Of a stretch of DNA of 64,000 bases, positions 52,250-59,190 are shown one piece after another (position 1 is the first letter of the stretch; each line of letters opens with the position of its first letter). The notes beneath the pieces are model-generated. The model ran no database searches, was not told the DNA's origin, and saw only the letters and a list, made by a program, of their open reading frames with translations. Where the stretch lies: positions 62,001 through 126,000 of the forward strand of contig JAVBLY010000003.1 of assembly GCA_031553035.1 (NCBI GenBank), read 5' to 3'. Position numbers and translations under genes: made by a program. This stretch comes from JAVBLY01 sp031553035 (lineage in GTDB: Bacteria; Bacillota; Clostridia; Peptostreptococcales; Anaerovoracaceae).

Positions 52250-52279
52250 TTGACAGTGTACTATGCATCGTAGTACACT
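52250..52279 (+). promoter_or_regulatory. YtrA-type operator overlapping a promoter
   Basis: AGTGTACTA (52255-52263) and TAGTACACT (52271-52279) form a perfect 9-bp inverted repeat with a 7-bp centre, the form recognised by YtrA-subfamily GntR repressors. It overlaps a promoter TTGACA (52250-52255), 18-bp spacer, TACACT (52274-52279). The YtrA-type gene itself lies 330 bp downstream, beyond a transposase remnant. Confidence 0.7.
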
Positions 52280-52303
52280 TAGGGTATCAGGAGGACTGCA
52301 GAA

Positions 52304-52345
52304 ATGATTGCTCTGATCAAGTTTGCCTGTGGACATACGAGTTGA
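52304..52345 (+). pseudogene. Truncated 5' end of a YtrA-regulated gene
   Basis: An ATG at 52304 with the SD AGGAGG encodes only 13 codons (MIALIKFACGHTS) before a stop. The full promoter, operator and SD ahead of so short a frame, and the transposase remnant that begins at its end, suggest the rest of the gene was lost. A genuine short peptide cannot be excluded. Confidence 0.4.
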
Positions 52346-52545
52346 TCTGGAAGCAAAATTTCCGGACTTGATGAGGTCCCTGCGACCTTGACATAAGTGC
52401 TTAGTGTGATCATTTCAATATCTCTTTCGGAAACACATTTGTAGTTATTTAGCATCAGAGCTTTCGCAATAATGAAGGTATCGACTTTATCAGTCTTAAC
52501 TTGCCTGATATTGTTTTTTCTAAGCGATGCTGTCTGTAATGGATT
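52340..52545 (-). mobile_element. Decayed IS110-type transposase fragment
   Basis: The minus strand from 52545 reads NPLQTASLRKNNIRQVKTDK followed by VDTFIIAKALMLNN and SERDIEMITLSTYVK, the N-terminal DEDD-domain region of IS110-family transposases (NPxQxxxxR...KTDKxDAxxIAxAL). It continues in a different frame as GRRDLIKSGN. Start, C-terminal part and element ends are missing and at least one frameshift is present. Confidence 0.75.
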
Positions 52546-52574
52546 GTATCAAACTAAGTAAAGAAAGGAGAAGC

Positions 52575-52598
52575 ATGATACTGAATGTATCATACTAG
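52575..52598 (+). promoter_or_regulatory. Leader peptide frame and inverted repeat ahead of the GntR gene
   Basis: A strong SD (AAAGGAG) precedes an ATG at 52575 encoding MILNVSY and a TAG at 52596-52598, in frame with the GntR start at 52605. The same bases hold the perfect inverted repeat ATGATAC (52575-52581) / GTATCAT (52587-52593). The GntR start itself has only a weak AGG, so its translation may depend on the leader. Confidence 0.45.
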
Positions 52599-52604
52599 GC
52601 AAGA

Positions 52605-53003
52605 ATGTTTCAATTAGATTTGAAGAGCAGAAAATCCATATATGAACAAATCACTGACAACATCAAAGAACTGATCCTTGCCGGCGTGATCAAACCTGAA
52701 GAAAAGCTGCCGTCAGTCAGAGATCTTTCAAAGTCTCTCACCGTGAACCCCAATACCATTCAGAAAGCATACAGGGAACTTGAAAGACAAAGATACGCAT
52801 ACTCGGTATCAGGAGTAGGGACATTTGCGGCAAAGTCTGACAACAAAGTAGTCGACAAAGAACTGTTAAATGAAGCGCAGAAAAAAATCGCCCACGATAT
52901 AAAGGAATTGTTCTATCTGGGATTAACTGAAGATGAAGTAAAAAAAATAGTGAACGACTTACTGGAAAAAAGGAATCCTCTCTACTATGATCTGATGAAA
53001 TAA
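52605..53003 (+). CDS. GntR-family regulator, YtrA subfamily
   Basis: 132 residues: an N-terminal winged helix (SIYEQITDNIKELILAGVIK; LPSVRDLSKSLTVNPNTIQK; YAYSVSGVGTFAA) plus a short C-terminal helical dimerisation segment, as in YtrA regulators of ABC transporter operons. No ABC genes follow; the next gene is a J-domain protein. A matching operator lies at 52255-52279 in front of a truncated frame, so the natural target operon appears to have been deleted and the regulator orphaned. Confidence 0.9.
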   Translation: MFQLDLKSRKSIYEQITDNIKELILAGVIKPEEKLPSVRDLSKSLTVNPNTIQKAYRELERQRYAYSVSGVGTFAAKSDNKVVDKELLNEAQKKIAHDIKELFYLGLTEDEVKKIVNDLLEKRNPLYYDLMK

Positions 53004-53095
53004 ATAATTTTCAGAAAGATTTCAGCCTGCAGTTGTAGAATACATTTTATCGATAATGTGATATCCTTGTATAAGCAGGAGGAATTTCCAATTTT

Positions 53096-53932
53096 ATGAG
53101 TAAATCAAATAATCCTTATGAGGTTCTGGGCATAAATCCCGGAGCCTCACAGGAAGAAATAAAAAAAGCCTATAAGGAAATGGCAAAAAAATACCACCCG
53201 GACAAGTATGCGGATAATCCGCTTCAGGAACTGGCCGACGACAAGATGCGCAAGATCAACGCCGCCCATGACGAACTGACCAAAGGAAGAAGTTCTGCTG
53301 AAAATCCATATTCTTCTTCATCCGCCAATCCTTATCAAAATCAAAACACTTACGCGTATCAAAGTAACAGCGGTAACGACAGAAATCCATATTCAGGCAG
53401 GGTCAGAGGCTTTCCCAGATATTATTATCTGATACTGGCACTTGTTATGCTCTTTTTCTCCTTTGGCGGAACCATGCTCAACAGCCTTTCCGCCGGAGGC
53501 TCGACTGATGATACGGCAAACGAGCCACATGCATACAGTGAACAGGATACGAGCCAGAACCAAGATAAGGGTCAGAATGGCAGCAATGCCGAGGGCATAA
53601 TGAGCGATCCTGCAGTAGCCCATGTTGTTTCGGGGTCACTGGTAGATTATCCTGGCGTTATTATCTACAATGCAGTCACAGAATATCTTTCAGATGTAAA
53701 CTGGAACCATTATCAGGATCAGGAGGGAAGCGACATAGTCGAGGCAACAGGATACATGGGAGCCAATAACGACCAACGGCTTGTTCTTCACTTTACTTAT
53801 GACGAAGAGGGCAATATCAGTCTCGCCTGGGCAGGCAAAGAATATAATGAGCAGATCACAACAACTCAGCTTGATAATTACAAGGCCGAGATCTTCGGAA
53901 AGTCTGCTTCAACAAACGGAGCAGATGCCTAA
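53096..53932 (+). CDS. Membrane-anchored J-domain protein
   Basis: 278 residues. An N-terminal J domain (NPYEVLGINPGASQEEIKKA; HPD motif in KKYHPDKYADN near residue 34) is followed by an Asn/Ser/Tyr-rich linker (SSANPYQNQNTYAYQSNSG) and one membrane helix at about 108-130 (YYYLILALVMLFFSFGGTML). The rest (about 140-278) is a domain I do not recognise, with WNHYQDQEGSDIVEATGYMG. J domains stimulate DnaK, so this protein may recruit DnaK to the membrane. No zinc-finger or DnaJ C-terminal domains, so it is not a general DnaJ. The SD AGGAGG lies unusually far (about 13 nt) from the ATG. Confidence 0.85.
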   Translation: MSKSNNPYEVLGINPGASQEEIKKAYKEMAKKYHPDKYADNPLQELADDKMRKINAAHDELTKGRSSAENPYSSSSANPYQNQNTYAYQSNSGNDRNPYSGRVRGFPRYYYLILALVMLFFSFGGTMLNSLSAGGSTDDTANEPHAYSEQDTSQNQDKGQNGSNAEGIMSDPAVAHVVSGSLVDYPGVIIYNAVTEYLSDVNWNHYQDQEGSDIVEATGYMGANNDQRLVLHFTYDEEGNISLAWAGKEYNEQITTTQLDNYKAEIFGKSASTNGADA

Positions 53933-54070
53933 AATCGACAAATGTGCATGAAATGTCTATTTCCCACCATAAAATCAAATAAATAGTCAAAAATACTTCC
54001 ATATGCTTAAAAAAAGGGTACAATATATTATACGCATCTATTTTATATGTTGAATTATGGGAGGGAAACA

Positions 54071-55234
54071 ATGATAAAAACAATTACCGCTCTGACTCAC
54101 GAAATCGATGAACCCAAATTAGCAATCAAAGAAATAATGGATCAAACCGATCCCGATAATAATCTTCTTAAAAATTCAATAGGAATAATTACATGCTACA
54201 GTGAATATGTAAATGAGGGAATAGTAAAGAATTTGTGTGATGCTCTTTCGTTTCCCATTGTGGGAACCACAACTCTTGCCAATGCATCGGGGAAGGATCA
54301 TGGCGAAGACATGCTCACCTTGATGGTGCTAACAAGCGACGACGTAAAATTTTCTGCAGGTCTGACTGATTCCATAACAAGTGCAGACAATTCCGTAATA
54401 AAAAAAGGATATAATAATGCCATGGAAGGATTTGATGACAACCCTTCTCTTATCTTTGCATTTGCTCCTCTTTCTCAGGTCGTGGGCGGAGACTTCATGG
54501 TAAATGCTCTCGATAAGATATCCGATGGGACGCCTGTATTCGGCACGATTGCCGTGGACCATAATCCTGATTACAAGGATGCTGCCGTTATATATGAAGG
54601 CGAGGCGTATAAAGATAAAATGGCATTGATCCTGTTCCATGGGGAAGTCCATCCAAAATTCGTAATCGCATCAATATCAAAAGATGTGATAATGAGAGAT
54701 AAGGATGTGGTCACCGCGTCTAAAGGCAACCAGCTCCAGACCGTAAATTACATGTCCGTAGTTGACTATTTAACTAACCTGGGAATGCAGAAAAACGATG
54801 ATGGCACCATTGAGGGCATCAACTCCATCCCATTTGTTGTTGATTACGGCGACGGCAGCCAGCCTGTAATAAGGATTCTGTTCGCCCTGACTGAAGACGG
54901 CTCAGCTGTCTGCGGCGGAGATATACCCAGCGGCACAAGCCTTTCCATAGGCAGTATCAACTATGATGAAGTAATGAATACAACGGCCGAGGCTATAGAG
55001 GCCATCAAGGCCAGCGAAAACAAAGACGGTGCTGTGATTTTTTCCTGTGTGGGAAGATTTTTTGCACTGGGATTTGAACCTTACTCCGAAATGGAACAGA
55101 TCACAGAAAAGTTTTCTGACGGATCTGAATACGTACTGACATATTCAGGCGGAGAATTATGTCCCACATATGATGAAAACGGTAAACTATATAACAGATT
55201 CCATAATGACACATTTGTTGCATGCCTGCTGTAG
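54071..55234 (+). CDS. FIST-domain sensory protein
   Basis: 387 residues spanning FIST N-terminal (VGTTTLANASGKDHGEDMLTLMV-like segment near residue 65-90, LIFAFAPLSQVVGGDFMVNAL near 130) and FIST C-terminal domains (about 220-380, ending SGGELCPTYDENGKLYNRFH). FIST domains are thought to bind small ligands, often amino acids, upstream of kinases or cyclases. No membrane segment, so it would sense a cytosolic signal. The start is the ATG at 54071 with SD GGGAGGG; it lies 20 bases before a hybrid kinase and likely feeds it. Confidence 0.9.
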   Translation: MIKTITALTHEIDEPKLAIKEIMDQTDPDNNLLKNSIGIITCYSEYVNEGIVKNLCDALSFPIVGTTTLANASGKDHGEDMLTLMVLTSDDVKFSAGLTDSITSADNSVIKKGYNNAMEGFDDNPSLIFAFAPLSQVVGGDFMVNALDKISDGTPVFGTIAVDHNPDYKDAAVIYEGEAYKDKMALILFHGEVHPKFVIASISKDVIMRDKDVVTASKGNQLQTVNYMSVVDYLTNLGMQKNDDGTIEGINSIPFVVDYGDGSQPVIRILFALTEDGSAVCGGDIPSGTSLSIGSINYDEVMNTTAEAIEAIKASENKDGAVIFSCVGRFFALGFEPYSEMEQITEKFSDGSEYVLTYSGGELCPTYDENGKLYNRFHNDTFVACLL

Positions 55235-55254
55235 AACATCGGGAGAGATGATAG

Positions 55255-56943
55255 ATGAGTGAATCCCCCAAAAATGAAGAGATTTTACGTCTTGAAAAGG
55301 AACTGAAAAAGGCGAATCGGAAGATTCTTCAGTATGAAACTGTCATAAACAGAAACCGTATTGCTTCTGCAGCCAAAGATAATTTGGGGATGATAGTTGA
55401 AAAAGAACGATCGAAGCTGGAGCAGTACATGAACCTGCTTCTTAAAAACTCTCCCGATATGATCATATTGTTTGATGATAACGACCACATTCTCTACTGC
55501 ACTGAATCCTTCCTTAAAATCGCGAATATCCCATCATTCGGTATGATCAAGGGAAAAACATATATGGAGATCCTTTCGGCACTTGGTCATAAGGATGTTC
55601 TTGCTGATTTTGGAGAGGCTGTCAATAAACTGCGCTCGACTCTAAAGATCCAGGAACTGGAAACTGAAATCGATTTCACAGGTAAGGGGAATCCCCGCAA
55701 ATATAAGCTCCAGATATCACCGATGATAGATGACAGCGGAGATCGTATAGGTTCGATGGCATTTCTCATTGACACGACTGATATCATTATGGCAAAGGAA
55801 GAAGCAGAAAAGGCCAACAGTGCCAAATCCGATTTTCTTGCCACCATTTCACATGAAATACGTACACCGATGAATGCTATCATCGGTATAGTTAACATGC
55901 TTGAATCCACAAGGATGGATGAAGCGCAGCTGAATTATCTTGACGGAATAAAACGCTCTTCAAATGTACTTCTCAATCTGATAAATGATATTCTTGATTT
56001 CTCGAAAATCGAAGCGGGCAAACTGAAGCTCCTTCCCGATTATTTTCAGATCGGTCAAGTCCTGTCATACCTTAAGACAATGTTTGATCTGATGTTCAGA
56101 AACAAGAATATCAAACTGCATTGTAACTTCGCGGATGATATTCCGGAAATTCTATACGGAGACGAAAAAAGGCTGGATCAGATCCTGACAAATATACTGA
56201 ATAATGCATATAAATATACAAATGAAGGGAATGTTTGGTTTAATGTCAGTAAAGGCACGGGAAACGACATAATATTTGAAATCACCGATACGGGAATAGG
56301 TATCAAGAAAGAAGCTCTGAATAAATTATTTTCCGAGTTTGAGCAGCTGGATCTGGTAAAAAATAAGCAGATCACAGGAACCGGTCTGGGTCTTGCTATC
56401 TCCAAGTATCTGACAGAGGAAATGAACGGGAAAATAGAGGTGGAGAGTATATACGAAGAAGGGTCCACCTTCAGAGTGGTTATCCCGTTTACTCCCGGCA
56501 CTAAAAAAGATCTTCCCGTAAAGCAGATATCTGTCAGAAATTTCAAGGCAAAAAACGTCAGAGCACTGGTCGTAGATGATATAGAGATAAATCTTGAGAT
56601 CGCGGAATACATGCTGAAACCCTTCGATATTACAGCCGACATCGCGATTTCCGGCAAAGAAGCCATCCGCATGTTCAAAGAGAATGATTACGACGTTATT
56701 CTCATGGATCATATGATGCCCGGTATGGACGGAGTCGAAACGGCTAAAATTATCAGGGCATCGAATGAGCGTGGTAAAAATATCCCCATTATTGCCCTTA
56801 CTGCAAATGCAGTCAGCGGTGCTGTGGAGATGTTTAAAAGGGAAGGCTTTGACGGATTTCTGGCAAAGCCCATGGAAAGAAACAATCTGGCGAAAGAACT
56901 TCTCCGGCTTATCCCCAAAGAAAAAATTATCCCGGAAGATTAG
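55255..56943 (+). CDS. PAS-containing hybrid histidine kinase partnered with FIST
   Basis: 562 residues, no membrane helix. An N-terminal coiled coil (ILRLEKELKKANRKILQYE) leads to a PAS domain at about 58-180 (LLKNSPDMIILFDDNDHILYC), HisKA with ATISHEIRTPMNAIIGIV near 197, HATPase (NILNNAYKYTNEG near 313; GTGLGLAISKYLTEEM near 376) and a receiver (ALVVDDIEINLEIAEYML near 437; phospho-Asp in VILMDHMMPGMDGVE near 484). Co-oriented with the FIST gene, it is probably the kinase reading FIST's ligand state. Output partner unknown. The terminator overlaps its stop codon. Confidence 0.94.
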   Translation: MSESPKNEEILRLEKELKKANRKILQYETVINRNRIASAAKDNLGMIVEKERSKLEQYMNLLLKNSPDMIILFDDNDHILYCTESFLKIANIPSFGMIKGKTYMEILSALGHKDVLADFGEAVNKLRSTLKIQELETEIDFTGKGNPRKYKLQISPMIDDSGDRIGSMAFLIDTTDIIMAKEEAEKANSAKSDFLATISHEIRTPMNAIIGIVNMLESTRMDEAQLNYLDGIKRSSNVLLNLINDILDFSKIEAGKLKLLPDYFQIGQVLSYLKTMFDLMFRNKNIKLHCNFADDIPEILYGDEKRLDQILTNILNNAYKYTNEGNVWFNVSKGTGNDIIFEITDTGIGIKKEALNKLFSEFEQLDLVKNKQITGTGLGLAISKYLTEEMNGKIEVESIYEEGSTFRVVIPFTPGTKKDLPVKQISVRNFKAKNVRALVVDDIEINLEIAEYMLKPFDITADIAISGKEAIRMFKENDYDVILMDHMMPGMDGVETAKIIRASNERGKNIPIIALTANAVSGAVEMFKREGFDGFLAKPMERNNLAKELLRLIPKEKIIPED

Positions 56944-56957
56944 TTTCCGGGATTTTT
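56929..56957 (+). terminator. Terminator overlapping the stop of the FIST-linked kinase gene
   Basis: Perfect 9-bp stem ATCCCGGAA (56929-56937) / TTCCGGGAT (56945-56953), followed by TTTT then ATTTT; the stop codon TAG lies in the loop. It probably works for the plus strand only. Confidence 0.85.
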
Positions 56958-56960
56958 ATT

Positions 56961-57683
56961 TTAGATATCTGTTATGTCTTCATCTTTTACGTCGATGACG
57001 TCTTCATCCCGTGCAGGCGCAGCTTCCGCCTTCGGCTTGGTGTCCTCAAGGGGCTTTCCTTTTCTGGAACCGATTCTGTCCGGCTTTCTGCTTATGCTGA
57101 TCTTACCGTTTATTATGGCTCCCGGCTCAACTACTAAGCCATCAGTATCGATATCGCCTTCCATGACAGCTTCTTTTTTTAGAACCAGCATGCTGATAGC
57201 CTTGATATCTCCAGTCACTTGACCGGCAATGGAGATCTCCCCGCCTTTGACATTCCCGTTGATCTCACTGTCTGCATCGGTAAGAATATTTTTTTCGGCC
57301 TCTAAATCACCGGTGATGTTGCAGCCGCCAAGCCCTATATTATTGCCTTTGACATTTCCCTTTATGTCACTTCGCAGGGCAACGTTTCCTTCGGCAACGA
57401 TATTTCCTTTTATAGTTCCCAGAACGTCGATATGACCTTTTGTTTTGATGTTACCGGTAACAACGGTATCTTCACCTATTCTCGTTACATTCATTTTTGC
57501 GATTTCGAACGGTGTTTCAGATGCATCTTCTATCACGATATTTTCCTCCGCTTCCTGGGGGATATCGAACTCAAATTCATTGTCGTTATCAAGGTTTTCT
57601 TCTCTGATATCCTGTGTATAGTTTTTCTTTTCCCCCCCAAACAAGTCTTCAGTGGTTTTTTTAAATCTGTTGAATGTGCTCAT
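56961..57683 (-). CDS. Bactofilin-type polymer-forming cytoskeletal protein
   Basis: 240 residues. A bactofilin beta-helix core (about residues 65-200) shows the repeating GNI/GNV pattern (TRIGEDTVVTGNIKTKGHID; IKGNIVAEGNVALRSDIKGN; INGNVKGGEISIAGQVTGDI), flanked by charged disordered tails (C-terminal RKPDRIGSRKGKPLEDTKPK). Bactofilins polymerise without nucleotides, often at the membrane, and recruit cell-wall enzymes. On this strand it follows two N-acetylmuramoyl-L-alanine amidase genes and a hybrid kinase, which supports an envelope role. Confidence 0.93.
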   Translation of the reverse strand: MSTFNRFKKTTEDLFGGEKKNYTQDIREENLDNDNEFEFDIPQEAEENIVIEDASETPFEIAKMNVTRIGEDTVVTGNIKTKGHIDVLGTIKGNIVAEGNVALRSDIKGNVKGNNIGLGGCNITGDLEAEKNILTDADSEINGNVKGGEISIAGQVTGDIKAISMLVLKKEAVMEGDIDTDGLVVEPGAIINGKISISRKPDRIGSRKGKPLEDTKPKAEAAPARDEDVIDVKDEDITDI

Positions 57684-57761
57684 AAAAAATTCCTCGCTTG
57701 TTCAAGTATCACTTGTATTATCACTTCATACTACCATAAAAATATTAAAGTTGCACTAATA

Positions 57762-58412
57762 TTATTTAATTTGCCATTTGAAGTTCTCCCATGCGTCTTC
57801 GTGCTCCACATAGTACTTTGGACACAGCTTGCCGGTCACGTCATAGTGCCTTATTACATCATCTCTGTCCAGCCTGCATGTATCTGCCAGCCAGTTTGTA
57901 AGCCGGATAAGAGAGTCCATGGTTTTGTTACTGAACTTGCCGCTTTCATCGGGATGACAGACCTCGATGGATATGGTATCCCAATTTCTGTTGTTGCTTG
58001 CCGCCGCCTGTTCATATAGAGGAACACACTGTATTATTTCCCCGTTAAGCCCTACGACAAAATGTGAACTCACTTTTGTGTTCTGTTTATTGAAATAGTT
58101 TCTGTTTGCCTCTGCTGAACTTCCCGGATTTGCAACATAATGGACGACTATCCCGTTGACTTCTTCAAGGGGAGTGCCAGGTCTTGCGGCACCGTCTTCG
58201 TCTATGTACTGCTGCTCTATCCAGTCAGGGACTTCGCCTGTTTTTAGGTAATCCAAAGCTTTATTATCCAGATATGCATCTGTCATGAATCGTACACCTA
58301 ATACAACGACTAATATCAAAAAGACAGCAAGTACCTTTTTAAGTTTTCCGGACTTGCTACTTCTTTCTTTTTTTGTTCTTTTGTAACGTTCACTTCTGTT
58401 TGACTCAGTCAT
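57762..58412 (-). CDS. N-acetylmuramoyl-L-alanine amidase, Amidase_2 type, membrane-anchored
   Basis: 216 residues: a basic N-terminal tail (RSERYKRTKKERSSKSGKLK) and one membrane helix (VLAVFLILVVVLGVRFM), then a PGRP/Amidase_2 fold with zinc ligands expected at VNGIVVHYVANPGSSAEANR near residue 85, SHFVVGLNGEIIQC near 115 and the late His in DVIRHYDVTGKLCPKYY near 190. It cleaves the amide bond between muramic acid and the stem peptide outside the membrane. It starts three bases after the second amidase gene. Confidence 0.92.
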   Translation of the reverse strand: MTESNRSERYKRTKKERSSKSGKLKKVLAVFLILVVVLGVRFMTDAYLDNKALDYLKTGEVPDWIEQQYIDEDGAARPGTPLEEVNGIVVHYVANPGSSAEANRNYFNKQNTKVSSHFVVGLNGEIIQCVPLYEQAAASNNRNWDTISIEVCHPDESGKFSNKTMDSLIRLTNWLADTCRLDRDDVIRHYDVTGKLCPKYYVEHEDAWENFKWQIK

Positions 58413-58415
58413 ATA

Positions 58416-59180
58416 TTACTTCAAGGTTTTGAGATACTTCATGATCCCGTTTGTCAGACCTTTGGAATATTTTTTTTGATAACTTGTTGTTCCCATTTTC
58501 TTGTCTTCTTTTCTGTTTGTCATGAAACCCATTTCAACCAGTATTGTCGGGTATTTTGAATAATTGAATCCGGTTATATCCTGTCTCTTGCTGATGCCTC
58601 TGTTCTTTGCCTTTGTGGTTTTGATCACTTCTTTGAGCACTGTCTTACCGGCGTTCAGGCTTTTTGAATAGAATTTTTTTGTATGTTTATTTTTCTTCGG
58701 TACCAGCATCGTTATTCCCTTTGCGCTTGAACTGCTGCTTGCATCGCAATGAAGGCTGATAACAAGATCAGGCTTCTTTTTATTTGCGATCTTGGCTCTT
58801 TTTGAATTGGAGATGTTTACATTGTTCGAATTTCTTGTCAGGTAGACTTTCACACCTTTTGCCTCTAGGTCTTTTTTAAGACGCTTGGCAATCTGAAGAT
58901 TACGTTTGCCTTCTCCTACTTTAGTTACTACTCCGGAGGCACCGTATGTGACTCTGTATTTTTTTATCTTTGAACCGGGCGCGCGGGCTTCTTTTCTCAG
59001 ATCCCCTTTAGCCTGATGTCCCGGATTGATAACAACTACAAATTGCTTTTCCGGCGTGACTGTTTTAACCGGTGCTGCTGTTGTTGTCGCATCCTCTGCA
59101 TATACGCCTGTATTTAATGGAATAATCGTACAAATGAGCATTATGCTCACTATCATTCCCGTTACCCTTTTTTTAGTCAT
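58416..59180 (-). CDS. N-acetylmuramoyl-L-alanine amidase, Amidase_3 type, secreted
   Basis: 254 residues with a signal peptide (VTGMIVSIMLICTIIPLNTGVYA). The Amidase_3 zinc site is in VVVINPGHQAKGD near residue 50, with LYLTRN-like VYLTRNSNNVNISNSKRAKIAN near 115, DLVISLHCDASSSSSAKG near 140 and the catalytic Glu in YPTILVEMGFMTNRKEDKKM near 215. No wall-binding repeats. It is the second amidase of a different fold in the same operon, which would allow action on different substrates. It begins ten bases after the kinase gene. Confidence 0.93.
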   Translation of the reverse strand: MTKKRVTGMIVSIMLICTIIPLNTGVYAEDATTTAAPVKTVTPEKQFVVVINPGHQAKGDLRKEARAPGSKIKKYRVTYGASGVVTKVGEGKRNLQIAKRLKKDLEAKGVKVYLTRNSNNVNISNSKRAKIANKKKPDLVISLHCDASSSSSAKGITMLVPKKNKHTKKFYSKSLNAGKTVLKEVIKTTKAKNRGISKRQDITGFNYSKYPTILVEMGFMTNRKEDKKMGTTSYQKKYSKGLTNGIMKYLKTLK

Positions 59181-59190
59181 AATTTTCCCT

